Positions 26,269 to 35,096 of a DNA stretch of 64,000 bases are shown piece after piece. The position numbers and the translations under genes were made by a program. This DNA is from Bacillota bacterium (GTDB lineage: Bacteria; Bacillota; Clostridia; Lachnospirales; Lachnospiraceae): the NCBI GenBank assembly GCA_023410575.1, contig JAEYPP010000031.1:1-64000 (forward strand), given 5' to 3'. The notes under the pieces are model-generated. The model did no database searches. It was not told where the DNA came from and saw only the letters and a list, made by a program, of their open reading frames with translations. Each line of letters starts with the position of its first letter. Position 1 is the first letter of the stretch.

Positions 26269-27615
26269 TTAGTGAATGACATTCTTCTTCCATCGACCAG
26301 TAAAATAGAAAACTAAAACCATAATAAACGAACCAAGGGAAGCAACAGGAGCACCTAATCCAATTCCCGTTAATCCCCAATCGATTACTTTCCCAAATAT
26401 TAAAGAGGCCGGGATACGAAGGAGTAGGGAAGACATCATGCTATTAATTAAGGAAAATGTTGTGTGTCCAGCTCCGATAAATAGACCATTTAAGCAGAAG
26501 ACAAACGGAACTATTATGTAATCAAAGCTAAAAGTTCTCATATAAGTTACTCCACTTTCAATTACGACTGGATTGCTGTCAAACAATGAGATAATTGGTC
26601 CAGCAAATCCTTGTGCAATACCAAAGATGATTAAGGATATGATGACAGATATTGTTAGGCCAATATGACAGCACTTCTTTGCTCGTCCCCATTCGTTGGC
26701 GCCAATATTCTGAGCGGCCATAGTGGAAATGGAGTTACTCATGGCAATTGCTGGCATAATCGCAAAACTATTAAATTTTCCAACAACACCAACAGCAGCA
26801 GAAGCTTCCACACCAATTTCATTCACAAGTGTAGTAATTACAAGGAATGATAAGGATACTACACCATTTTGTACTGCACTCGGAAGTCCAATTTTAATAA
26901 TCTGAGTGAGTCGATGTGTTTGGATTCTAAATGACTTTAATTTAAAATCAAAGATAAAATTATTTTTCTTTAAATAAATTATGCAAAGAATCATACTCAA
27001 GGCCTGAGAGAATACCGTGGCAATTGCCGCTCCTTGTGCACCCATATCAAATATGCCTACTAAAATTAGGTCTAGTACAATATTCGTAAAGCAAGCAATT
27101 GTGATAAACCAAAAAGGACGCTTGGAATCCCCCATTCCACGTAGAATACCACTTAATGCATTATATCCAAAGATAAATATGATACCTAGACTTGTTACGA
27201 TTAGATATTTTCTCGATTCATCAAAAGACTCTGCGGGTGTTTTTAATAGATGTAGAATTGGATTGCCAAACACAATCATGATTACTGTCAGAATTACACC
27301 AAGCAAGGCAAGCAGTGTGATTAGGGTAGAGGTTGTTTCTTTTGTTGATTGTTTATCCTTTGCACCGATTGATTGGGCAATAATAACAGTACCACCAGCA
27401 CATAAACCAATAATAATATTTGTTACTATAAAGGTAACATTTCCGCCAATATTGACGCCAGACATACTTTCAGTTCCACTGAATTTGCCGACTATCATCA
27501 TATCCGCTACATTATACAAGGACTGGATAATGTTTGAGGCTAGAAATGGAAGCGAAAACATGATTAGTTTTCTTAGCACGCTTCCTTGCGCTAAATCATT
27601 TTCAAATTTACTCAT
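26269..27615 (-). CDS. MATE-family efflux transporter
   Basis: A 448-residue protein with twelve predicted membrane segments arranged as two six-helix halves. Features include LPFLASNIIQSLYNVADMMIVGKF at the N-terminus, IIAQSIGAKDK in the first half and the matching MAAQNIGANEWGRAKK in the second half. Such proteins export cationic drugs or metabolites using Na+ or H+ gradients; the substrate is unknown. AGGAGAG precedes ATG 27615 on the minus strand. The plus-strand open frames within it are shadows. Confidence 0.93.
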   Translation of the reverse strand: MSKFENDLAQGSVLRKLIMFSLPFLASNIIQSLYNVADMMIVGKFSGTESMSGVNIGGNVTFIVTNIIIGLCAGGTVIIAQSIGAKDKQSTKETTSTLITLLALLGVILTVIMIVFGNPILHLLKTPAESFDESRKYLIVTSLGIIFIFGYNALSGILRGMGDSKRPFWFITIACFTNIVLDLILVGIFDMGAQGAAIATVFSQALSMILCIIYLKKNNFIFDFKLKSFRIQTHRLTQIIKIGLPSAVQNGVVSLSFLVITTLVNEIGVEASAAVGVVGKFNSFAIMPAIAMSNSISTMAAQNIGANEWGRAKKCCHIGLTISVIISLIIFGIAQGFAGPIISLFDSNPVVIESGVTYMRTFSFDYIIVPFVFCLNGLFIGAGHTTFSLINSMMSSLLLRIPASLIFGKVIDWGLTGIGLGAPVASLGSFIMVLVFYFTGRWKKNVIH

Positions 27616-27846
27616 ACAACTCTCCTATAATTTTCTTATCCATATGTTACATCTTTCTAAAAAATATTACAATATGTAACAGAGTAAATTATTAAATTAT
27701 GTAAGAGCTTCCATTGGAGAAGGCTGTTTTTTGTGGAAAATGTTGAAAAAAATCAGGCGCCGTGTTAAAAATTGTGTATTTGTTTACATTTCACAAAAAG
27801 TGAATTTGCATACTATAAAAAAAGAACGAAATTTACAAAATAGTAG

Positions 27847-27875
27847 TTCCCAGTTAGAAATTTGTGTGATATAAT
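27847..27875 (+). promoter_or_regulatory. Promoter of ppdK
   Basis: TATAAT at 27870-27875 preceded by TG (extended -10, TGATATAAT), with a weak TTCCCA (27847-27852) 17 nt upstream. The rest of the 360-nt gap between the MATE gene and ppdK is AT-rich with nothing else recognisable. Confidence 0.55.
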
Positions 27876-27975
27876 CGTATTGGCGACTATGGGTGGCTTC
27901 CCAAAATAAGTTTAGTGTACATATGGAGAAGCAAAAATATACATGGTCATATATATTTATAGGAGGAAATATCAC

Positions 27976-30597
27976 ATGGCAAAATGGGTATACATGTTCA
28001 AAGAAGGTAGTGCCGATATGAAAAACCTGCTTGGCGGTAAGGGTGCTAACTTAGCTGAGATGACTAATCTTGGTCTACCAATTCCACAGGGATTTACTGT
28101 TACAACAGAGGCTTGTATTGATTATTACACAAGCGGAAAGAAAATTACTGATGAAATTCAGGAGCAGATTTTTGACGGAATTAAGAAACTTGAGGAGATT
28201 CAAGGTAAAAAATTCGGTGATACCGAAGATCCATTATTAGTTTCTGTTCGTTCTGGTGCAAGAGCATCTATGCCTGGTATGATGGATACCATTCTTAACT
28301 TAGGTTTAAATGATGTTGCGGTTGAAGGTTTCGCTAATAAGACAGGAAACCCTAGATTTGCATACGATTCCTATAGAAGATTTATTCAGATGTTCTCTGA
28401 CGTTGTTATGGAGATGAGCAAGACTTTCTTCGAAGGTATCTTAGATGAAATCAAAGAGTCGAAAGGTGCTAAATTTGATACTGATTTAACAGCTGATGAT
28501 TTAAAAGAAGTAATTGCAAGATATAAGGCAATCTATAAAGATAAGATGGGATCAGATTTCCCACAGGATCCAAAGGTTCAGTTAATGGAGGCTGTAAAAG
28601 CTGTATTCCGTTCTTGGGACAATCCTCGTGCTATCGTTTACCGTCGTATGAATGATATTCCTGGCGATTGGGGAACTGCAGTTAACGTTCAGGCAATGGT
28701 ATTTGGTAATATGGGTAATACTTCAGGTACAGGTGTTGCATTTACTCGTAACCCATCGACTGGTGAGAATGGCATTTATGGTGAATACTTAATCAATGCT
28801 CAAGGTGAAGACGTTGTTGCTGGTATTAGAACACCACTACCTATCACTAAGTTAGAGGAAGATCTTCCAGAATGCTATAAGCAGTTCATGGAAATTGCTC
28901 ATAAATTAGAAAATCACTACAAAGATATGCAAGATATGGAGTTCACAATTCAGGAAGGTAAGCTTTACTTCTTACAGACACGTAACGGTAAGAGAACTGC
29001 TCCAGCAGCAATCAAGATCGCATGTGACTTAGTAGATGAAGGAAAGATTACACCAGAACAAGCAGTTCTTCGTATTGAAGCAAAATCTCTTGATCAATTA
29101 TTACATCCAACATTTGATCCAGCTGCATTAAAGGCTGGTAAAGTGATTGGTTCCGCTCTTCCTGCATCTCCTGGTGCTGCAGCTGGTAAAGTTTATTTTA
29201 CAGCTGATGAAGCTAAGGCAGCTCATGAGAAGGGTGAAAGAGTTATTTTAGTTCGTCTTGAGACAAGCCCTGAAGATATTGAAGGTATGCATGCAGCTGA
29301 AGGTATCTTAACAGTACGTGGTGGTATGACATCTCACGCAGCTGTAGTAGCTCGTGGTATGGGTACTGCATGTGTTTCTGGTTGTGGCGAAATCAAGATT
29401 AATGAAGAAGCAAAAGTATTTGAACTTGGCGGAGAAAAGATTGTTGAGGGAGATTACATTTCATTAGATGGTTCTACTGGAAAGATTTATCTTGGAGATA
29501 TTAAGACAGTAGAAGCTTCCGTAAGTGGATATTTCGGACGTATTATGGAATGGTCAGATCAGTTTAGAACACTTCAAGTTAGAACAAATGCAGATACTCC
29601 AACAGATACAGCAAATGCAGTTAAGTTAGGAGCTGAAGGTATCGGTCTTTGCCGTACAGAGCATATGTTCTTTGAGCCAGATAGAATTCCAAAGATTCGT
29701 AAGATGATTTTAAGTAAGACAGTAGAAGGAAGAGAAGCAGCTCTTGCTGAATTAATTGAATTCCAGAAGGCAGACTTTAAAGGAATGTATGAAGCTTTAG
29801 AGGGAAGACCAATGACAGTTCGTTACTTAGATCCACCTCTACATGAGTTCGTACCTACAGATCCAGAAGATATTGAAGCATTAGCGAAAGACATGAATCT
29901 TACGGTAGAAGAAGTAAAGGCTACTTGTGATTCTTTACATGAGTTTAATCCTATGATGGGTCATAGAGGCTGTCGTCTTGCTGTTACTTATCCAGAAATC
30001 GCTAAGATGCAGACACGTGCTGTTATGGAAGCTGCTATCGAAGTAAAAGCTGAAAAGGGTTATGATATCGTTCCAGAAATCATGATTCCATTAGTTGGTG
30101 AGAAGAAAGAATTAAAATTCGTTAAGGATATCGTTGTTGAAACAGCAGAAGCTGTTAAGAAAGAAAAGAATTCTGATATCGAATACCATATCGGTACTAT
30201 GATTGAGATTCCTCGTGCAGCTTTACTTGCTGACGAAGTTGCTGAAGAAGCTGAATTCTTCTCCTTTGGTACAAACGACTTAACTCAGATGACATTTGGT
30301 TTCTCTCGTGATGATGCTGGTAAGTTCTTAGACGCTTACTACAAGGCTAAGATTTATGAGTCAGATCCATTCGCAAGACTTGATCAGAACGGTGTTGGTC
30401 AGTTAGTTAAGATGGCAGTAGAAAAAGGTAGAAAGACTCGTCCAAACATTAAGTTAGGTATCTGTGGTGAGCACGGTGGAGATCCATCTTCCGTTGAATT
30501 CTGCCACAAAGTTGGTTTAACTTATGTTTCCTGTTCACCTTTCCGTGTGCCAATCGCAAGATTAGCAGCAGCTCAGGCAGCACTCAACAATAAATAG
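27976..30597 (+). CDS. ppdK: Pyruvate, phosphate dikinase
   Basis: An 873-residue enzyme that interconverts pyruvate + ATP + Pi and PEP + AMP + PPi; in PPi-using anaerobic clostridia it works in glycolysis. It has an N-terminal ATP-grasp domain (LLGGKGANLAEM; VSVRSGARASMPGMMDTILN), the central phospho-His domain (TVRGGMTSHAAVVARGMG, His about 455) and a C-terminal PEP/pyruvate TIM barrel (GLCRTEHMF; LGICGEHGGDP). The length is standard. ATG 27976 is 9 nt after AGGAGG. Codon use looks more optimised than in neighbouring genes, suggesting high expression. Confidence 0.97.
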   Translation: MAKWVYMFKEGSADMKNLLGGKGANLAEMTNLGLPIPQGFTVTTEACIDYYTSGKKITDEIQEQIFDGIKKLEEIQGKKFGDTEDPLLVSVRSGARASMPGMMDTILNLGLNDVAVEGFANKTGNPRFAYDSYRRFIQMFSDVVMEMSKTFFEGILDEIKESKGAKFDTDLTADDLKEVIARYKAIYKDKMGSDFPQDPKVQLMEAVKAVFRSWDNPRAIVYRRMNDIPGDWGTAVNVQAMVFGNMGNTSGTGVAFTRNPSTGENGIYGEYLINAQGEDVVAGIRTPLPITKLEEDLPECYKQFMEIAHKLENHYKDMQDMEFTIQEGKLYFLQTRNGKRTAPAAIKIACDLVDEGKITPEQAVLRIEAKSLDQLLHPTFDPAALKAGKVIGSALPASPGAAAGKVYFTADEAKAAHEKGERVILVRLETSPEDIEGMHAAEGILTVRGGMTSHAAVVARGMGTACVSGCGEIKINEEAKVFELGGEKIVEGDYISLDGSTGKIYLGDIKTVEASVSGYFGRIMEWSDQFRTLQVRTNADTPTDTANAVKLGAEGIGLCRTEHMFFEPDRIPKIRKMILSKTVEGREAALAELIEFQKADFKGMYEALEGRPMTVRYLDPPLHEFVPTDPEDIEALAKDMNLTVEEVKATCDSLHEFNPMMGHRGCRLAVTYPEIAKMQTRAVMEAAIEVKAEKGYDIVPEIMIPLVGEKKELKFVKDIVVETAEAVKKEKNSDIEYHIGTMIEIPRAALLADEVAEEAEFFSFGTNDLTQMTFGFSRDDAGKFLDAYYKAKIYESDPFARLDQNGVGQLVKMAVEKGRKTRPNIKLGICGEHGGDPSSVEFCHKVGLTYVSCSPFRVPIARLAAAQAALNNK

Positions 30598-30663
30598 TGT
30601 TGGAATTTCAACATTTTTCAATTGCTTGACTTCCGTTAGACTGGATTGAATAAGAAATATATC

Positions 30664-30699
30664 TGCACCCTATCACTTAAAGTGATAGGGTGCTTTTGT
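30664..30699 (+). terminator. Terminator of ppdK (shared terminator type, copy 1)
   Basis: GCACCCTATCACTT (30665-30678) pairs perfectly with AGTGATAGGGTGC (to 30693), followed by TTTTG. Near-identical hairpins follow the units ending at 33000 and 34817. Confidence 0.92.
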
Positions 30700-30831
30700 C
30701 ATAATTTATTAGCTGGTACATTATGTTATAGGATTTACATATTATGGTTGAAGGCCATATACTTTTAATGGTACAATTAATAAACATTAATCAAATCTAG
30801 AAGCAGATTTTGAGAGATTGGGGGATTTAAC

Positions 30832-31527
30832 TTGATTATTAAATGGTTTCCACGTTCATGGATTCAAATAAAAACATCTGAGCGAATTATTTACATCGAC
30901 CCATCATATATGAGTACTTATTTTAAAAAATATAACAAAAAGGTTATTTTTTCGGAAATGGAAGATGATGCTTTACCTGAAGAATTGGAAAAGGGAGATT
31001 TAATTTTGATTTCACATATTCATAAAGATCATTGTAAAGAAGTTACGATTAATCGATTAAGCGACAAAAACACAATGATATTAACCCCAAAGAGATATAA
31101 GAAAGAGATGAGTGATAACATAAGAATAATTGCTCCAGAAAGTAAGTATCAATTTAACAATATTTCAGTTGAGACTGTAAATGCATATAATACCAGTGAC
31201 GGAGATTCTATTAGGAAGGTACATAAACTTGGAGAGTGTGTAGGATTCATAATTACTATTGATAACAAAAGAATTTACTTTTCAGGAGATACAGACCTTA
31301 TCCCCGATATGAAAAATATCAGTAACATTGATATAGCTATTATTCCTATAGGTGGAATATTTACAATGAATATAAACGAGGCAATTGATGCAATGCTTTC
31401 TATAAAGCCTAAAATCGTAATACCTGTTCATCATTTAAAAGAGAACCCCCTAGAGTTTAAGGCGAAATTAGAAAAAAAGGGTATTGATGTATTGGTATTA
31501 GATATAGGAGAAGAAAAAGAACTATAA
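30832..31527 (+). CDS. MBL-fold metal-dependent hydrolase (UlaG-like)
   Basis: A 231-residue metallo-beta-lactamase-fold protein. The metal motif ISHIHKDHCKE (about 60-70) gives HxHxDH, the second metal ligand region is IYFSGDTDLIPDM, and the last His is in VIPVHHLKENP. It resembles UlaG/YtnP-like small hydrolases; the substrate is unknown. It uses a TTG start after GGGGG. It lies 46 nt upstream of the PhzF gene and probably shares its transcript. Confidence 0.85.
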   Translation: MIIKWFPRSWIQIKTSERIIYIDPSYMSTYFKKYNKKVIFSEMEDDALPEELEKGDLILISHIHKDHCKEVTINRLSDKNTMILTPKRYKKEMSDNIRIIAPESKYQFNNISVETVNAYNTSDGDSIRKVHKLGECVGFIITIDNKRIYFSGDTDLIPDMKNISNIDIAIIPIGGIFTMNINEAIDAMLSIKPKIVIPVHHLKENPLEFKAKLEKKGIDVLVLDIGEEKEL

Positions 31528-31573
31528 AATTGAAAAGATAGGCGAATCCATTTTAGAAAGAGGTACATATTAA

Positions 31574-32464
31574 ATGAGAAAAATAACAGTTTATCACTAT
31601 GATGCTTTTAGTGATACACCAAATAAAGGTAATCCCGCTGGTGTTGTGATAGACGATGAATACTTAACTGATAAACAAATGCAAGAGATTGCGTATAAGG
31701 TTGGGTTTAACGAAACAGCATTTGTCGTTAAATCGCAGAAGGCTAATTTGGGGATAAGGTTTTTTACACCTGGACATGAAATGAACTTATGTGGTCATGC
31801 AACAGTTGCCACGTTATTTTGTTTAAAATCAAGAGGTATGCTGGGTGATATGAATTCATTGACCATTGAAACAAAAGCAGGCATTATTCCTGTTGACCTT
31901 ATTGGACAAGATAAAAATATAAGAGTATTGATGGGACAGAATACACCACAATTTAAAACATACCAAGGCGGACTCGATATTATAGCTGATTCATTGGGAA
32001 TAGATGTGGATGACATTAATTTATCATTACCAGTAATGTATGGAAGCACTGGAACATGGACATTGCTTGTACCCATTGCTAAATTAAGTACTTTTTCGCG
32101 TATGGTACCAAAGAATGAGTTGTTTCCATCATTTTTAGATGATATTCCAACGTCTTCTATTCATCCTTTTTGTTTGGAGACGATGAAACCTTATACGCAT
32201 ATGCATTCAAGGCATTTCTCTTCTCCATATTCAGGTACGATAGAAGACCCAGTTACCGGAACAGCATCAGGAGTGATGGGAGCATATTATGTAACATATA
32301 TAAGTCCTAATACTGATAAAATAGAATTGATTATGGAACAAGGACAGGAAATTAACAGAGATGGAGAAGTATCTGTTAGACTCAACAAAAAAGGGCTGAA
32401 AATAGAGGTTAAAATATCAGGAACAGCTGTTTATGTTAAGGACATTATTCTTGAATGTACTTGA
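31574..32464 (+). CDS. PhzF-family isomerase/epimerase-like protein
   Basis: A 296-residue protein of the PhzF/DapF-fold family. Signatures are the N-terminal YHYDAFSDTPNKGNPAGVV, the catalytic-Glu segment GFNETAFV, MNLCGHATVATLF and EDPVTGTASGVMGAYY. Family members isomerise small metabolites, as in phenazine synthesis, but most are uncharacterised and no phenazine genes are nearby. It is preceded by AAAGAGGT. It follows the MBL-fold gene. Confidence 0.9.
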   Translation: MRKITVYHYDAFSDTPNKGNPAGVVIDDEYLTDKQMQEIAYKVGFNETAFVVKSQKANLGIRFFTPGHEMNLCGHATVATLFCLKSRGMLGDMNSLTIETKAGIIPVDLIGQDKNIRVLMGQNTPQFKTYQGGLDIIADSLGIDVDDINLSLPVMYGSTGTWTLLVPIAKLSTFSRMVPKNELFPSFLDDIPTSSIHPFCLETMKPYTHMHSRHFSSPYSGTIEDPVTGTASGVMGAYYVTYISPNTDKIELIMEQGQEINRDGEVSVRLNKKGLKIEVKISGTAVYVKDIILECT

Positions 32465-32567
32465 TTATACGATGTTTATAGTGAAGTTTGCACAGAGATA
32501 TTATACCATAGGAAGATATTTCATAATAACAGGTGAATTGATAATGTCAAAGTGAGGAGATGTATGA

Positions 32568-33000
32568 ATGACTAAAGAGGAATTTTTACAGCGTTTAGAA
32601 AGTGATGAAGAATATTCGCCAGGGTGGCAAGCTATTGATGATGCGTTTGAGTTTTTATATCCTGGGCAGCAACCGAAACACTTTGGAACTCTTTTACATT
32701 CCAGAGCAATATGGGGTGGAGATAATTATTTGGATGGCTATTCTATATACGAGTCGGCTAAGGGCTATAGGTTTTGACTCGCTTATTACAGCACTTTTGA
32801 TCGTGGCGGATACTGAAGCCCAACCTCAGGATTCTGTTTATGGAAAAACTGAATTTATGCAATTAGTAGGGATTACAGAATCAGAACTACAATCAATTTT
32901 GGAGGACAATTCTAATATTGATATGTTGATTGAACTTATGAAGGCAGATGGGAATTTGGAATTGGCAACAGATATGAAGCGTAATAAGTCATACTTATAA
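32568..33000 (+). pseudogene. SUFU-like (suppressor of fused domain) gene, frameshifted and internally deleted
   Basis: Two overlapping frames together make one decayed protein. Frame 1 (32568-32777) reads AIDDAFEFLYPGQQPKHFGT and WGGDNYLDGYSIYES, which matches the start of bacterial SUFU domains. It then stops at 32775-32777. The next frame (open to 33000) continues with FDSLITALLIVADTE and TEFMQLVGITESELQ, matching the end of the domain. The normal middle of about 80-100 residues is missing. Known bacterial SUFU proteins often act as immunity proteins in polymorphic toxin systems. A sequencing error could explain the shift but not the missing middle. Confidence 0.65.
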
Positions 33001-33006
33001 TATTTT

Positions 33007-33040
33007 GCACCCTATCATGTAAAAGTGGTAGGGTGTTTTT
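33007..33040 (+). terminator. Terminator after the SUFU pseudogene (shared type, copy 2)
   Basis: GCACCCTATCATGT..AGTGGTAGGGTG followed by TTTTT, nearly the same as the ppdK terminator. R1 copy d starts directly at its T-tract. Confidence 0.85.
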
Positions 33041-33182
33041 CATTACCAGGAAATTCTTCTGAATTTCCTGGTATATGAAAAGAGCGTCCCAAAAGAAGGA
33101 CGCAAGTATGTACACAAGCGCGATAGGAAGATGTCGTTTACGCGACCGCGCTTGGCGTGAGTGTTTTGCAAGCAAAATACTT
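33041..33182. repeat. Dispersed structured repeat R1, copy d
   Basis: A full-length copy. Hairpin 1 is 33044-33056 with 33061-33073 (TACCAGGAAATTC/GAATTTCCTGGTA). It is followed by GCGTCC..GGACGC, GTCGTTTACGCGAC, GCTTGGCGTGAG and a GCAAGCAAAATACTT end. It is collinear with copy a over about 140 nt. Confidence 0.88.
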
Positions 33183-33292
33183 ATTCATTATGACTATCCC
33201 TAAGAAGGTGAGTTCCTAAAAAAAGTCGAGAATAGTTTTTAGAGGTATGATATACTTAAGATACTTCATGAAGGGAAATAAAGGTACTAAGA

Positions 33293-33691
33293 ATGGACTA
33301 CTTTCTAACAGTAAGTTCGATTATTATTTATATTGAAAACAGAGTGGGAGAAAAAATCGATTACATAGAACTTGAAAGAGTCACAGGCTTTTCGATTGCA
33401 CATATACGGGATATATTTGTATCGAAAACTGGAATGACATTGTCAAGGTATATTCTTACTCGAAAAATATCTAATGCTGCTTATGAAATTCTTTATAATA
33501 AACAAAGCATTATGGATATTTCTATGAAATATAGTTTTGCAAATTATGATACTTTTACACGTGCATTTAGGAGAATAACTGGTCTGACACCTAGCGAATT
33601 CAAAAAGAAGCGTCCGCCTGTAGGGAAAATAAAGTTGTGTGCATGTGCTTTTGGTATAGGTCTACTCAATACAATAAATGGGGAGGATTGA
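33293..33691 (+). CDS. AraC-family DNA-binding regulator (DNA-binding domain only)
   Basis: A 132-residue protein made almost entirely of the two helix-turn-helix motifs of AraC/XylS regulators: IDYIELERVTGFSIAHIRDIF, then IMDISMKYSFANYDTFTRAF ending with GLTPSEFKKKRP. There is no separate ligand-binding domain. The next gene begins 4 nt after its stop and may provide the sensing part (inference). Confidence 0.88.
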   Translation: MDYFLTVSSIIIYIENRVGEKIDYIELERVTGFSIAHIRDIFVSKTGMTLSRYILTRKISNAAYEILYNKQSIMDISMKYSFANYDTFTRAFRRITGLTPSEFKKKRPPVGKIKLCACAFGIGLLNTINGED

Positions 33692-33695
33692 AATA

Positions 33696-34817
33696 ATGAA
33701 TAAAGAGATTAAATCGGATAACAATGGCAGTGTTATTTTATATGGAGTTTCTAAAGTAGAATATGGTGTAAATGGATGTACTCCATATCCAATGTGTTTA
33801 AGGAGTTGTGCAAACTATCTTGGACAGGACTTAAGTATGGATTTTACTATGGTATCATCAGGAACGGCTTTTAGACTGACATGGGATACAACATCATGGA
33901 ATGGAGGAAATGTTGATGTAATTCATACATTTGATAATCCAGAAGATGTCTACAAATTAGGAGTGGAAGCGTTAGGACGAGAGTATAGTATATTAACCAG
34001 AACGAAAACATCTTGTGATGTAAAGTTTAGAAGTAGTCATAATTCAGATAATAAAGCAGAATTTATTGATTTTATTAAGAAACAGATTGATAGAGGATAT
34101 CCCTGTATAGCTCTTGGAATTATTGGTCCTCCTGAAGCTTGTATTATAACTGGCTATAAAGAAAATGGTAACATCCTAATGGGGTGGAATTTTTTTCAAG
34201 ACGCTATTGAATTCGCAAATGATATTAAAATTGATGAATCAGGATATTTTTTATCAAGTGGTTGGTGGAATAACAATGATACGATTGCAGTAATTTCAAT
34301 TGGTGAAAAAATTAAGCCGATAATATCAAATAAAAACATTATTGATAACGCAATAAAAGTAATGACAGGAAGACTTGATGTTAAGGAAGGAAAAACATTT
34401 GCTAAAGGCATCTATGCTTATGATGCTTGGAAAAACGCCATATTAAATGAATCTAATTTTTCGAAAAATGCGCTTTTGCCTATTTTGGCAGAACGTATGA
34501 TGTGTCATGGAGATGCAATGGATTGTCTTGCAGATGGTAGAAATAATGCTGCAATTTATATGAAAAAACTCTCCAGAGAATGGAAGGAACATAGTGACGT
34601 ATGTCAAATGATAGAAAATCAGTTTTCTAATGTGGTAAAAAATATATGGAAAATGGCTGAAGTTCTTGGAGGATATGAAAGGAATGTAAAGCAAATCAAT
34701 AATCTAGCGAAGGTAGAAGTAAGGCAGCAATTGGCTGTTCTAATTGAGGAATGTAAAATGGCAGACAGTAAGGCCTTAGAAGGATTGATTTTACTTTCAA
34801 ATAAAATATCAGGCTAG
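33696..34817 (+). CDS. Uncharacterised protein with papain/BtrH-like N-terminal half, partner of the AraC regulator
   Basis: A 373-residue protein. The N-terminal half has a Cys-containing segment NGCTPYPMCLRSCANYLG (about 19-36), then SSGTAFRLTWDTTSWNGGNVD (about 49-69) and ALGIIGPPEACIITGYKENG (about 142-161). This resembles BtrH N-terminal / C39-like cysteine-peptidase folds. The C-terminal half is helical. I recognise it as a family seen beside or fused to AraC domains in Firmicutes but know no function. ATG 33696 follows GGGGAGG. It is coupled to the AraC gene and ends at shared terminator copy 3. Confidence 0.7.
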   Translation: MNKEIKSDNNGSVILYGVSKVEYGVNGCTPYPMCLRSCANYLGQDLSMDFTMVSSGTAFRLTWDTTSWNGGNVDVIHTFDNPEDVYKLGVEALGREYSILTRTKTSCDVKFRSSHNSDNKAEFIDFIKKQIDRGYPCIALGIIGPPEACIITGYKENGNILMGWNFFQDAIEFANDIKIDESGYFLSSGWWNNNDTIAVISIGEKIKPIISNKNIIDNAIKVMTGRLDVKEGKTFAKGIYAYDAWKNAILNESNFSKNALLPILAERMMCHGDAMDCLADGRNNAAIYMKKLSREWKEHSDVCQMIENQFSNVVKNIWKMAEVLGGYERNVKQINNLAKVEVRQQLAVLIEECKMADSKALEGLILLSNKISG

Positions 34818-34915
34818 ATTTAATAAACTGAAAAACACATTTCGGGCTGAGCCTAACTGTTTAAATATACTCTGAAATTAGGCGCTTTCTATTGAATAAC
34901 AACAAAAAAATTTTA

Positions 34916-34952
34916 GGGCACCCAATCATGTAAAGTGATAGGGTGCTTTTGT
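34916..34952 (+). terminator. Terminator of the AraC-partner unit (shared type, copy 3)
   Basis: GCACCCAATCATGT..AAAGTGATAGGGTGC (34918-34946) followed by TTTTG. It matches the ppdK terminator apart from one arm substitution and the loop. A weaker AGCCTAA..TTAGGC hairpin lies just upstream (34851-34884). Confidence 0.85.
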
Positions 34953-35029
34953 GAGTTATGAGAAAAACAAACATCCCCTTGCTCAACATTAAAATCATAG
35001 CAACAATAATAGGATATAATTTTCTTTTA

Positions 35030-35058
35030 TTGACATAAATGATAAATATTGGTAAAAT
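35030..35058 (+). promoter_or_regulatory. Promoter of the TetR-CPBP operon
   Basis: TTGACA (35030-35035), 17 nt, TAAAAT (35053-35058): near-consensus for the vegetative sigma factor, 39 nt before ATG 35097. Confidence 0.75.
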
Positions 35059-35073
35059 TAAGCAGATGCTTAA
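35058..35073. promoter_or_regulatory. Candidate TetR operator
   Basis: A perfect palindrome TTAAGCAgaTGCTTAA starting at the last base of the -10 box, upstream of a tetR-type gene. Position and symmetry fit an autoregulatory operator; the assignment to this regulator is inferred. Confidence 0.55.
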
Positions 35074-35096
35074 CGAAATGTATTAGGAGAAGCAAT

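Noticed and set aside
27017..27679. 220-codon plus-strand frame over the MATE gene
   Set aside because: The minus-strand frame gives a complete, motif-bearing MATE transporter with a ribosome site. The plus-strand translation matches nothing and is a shadow.
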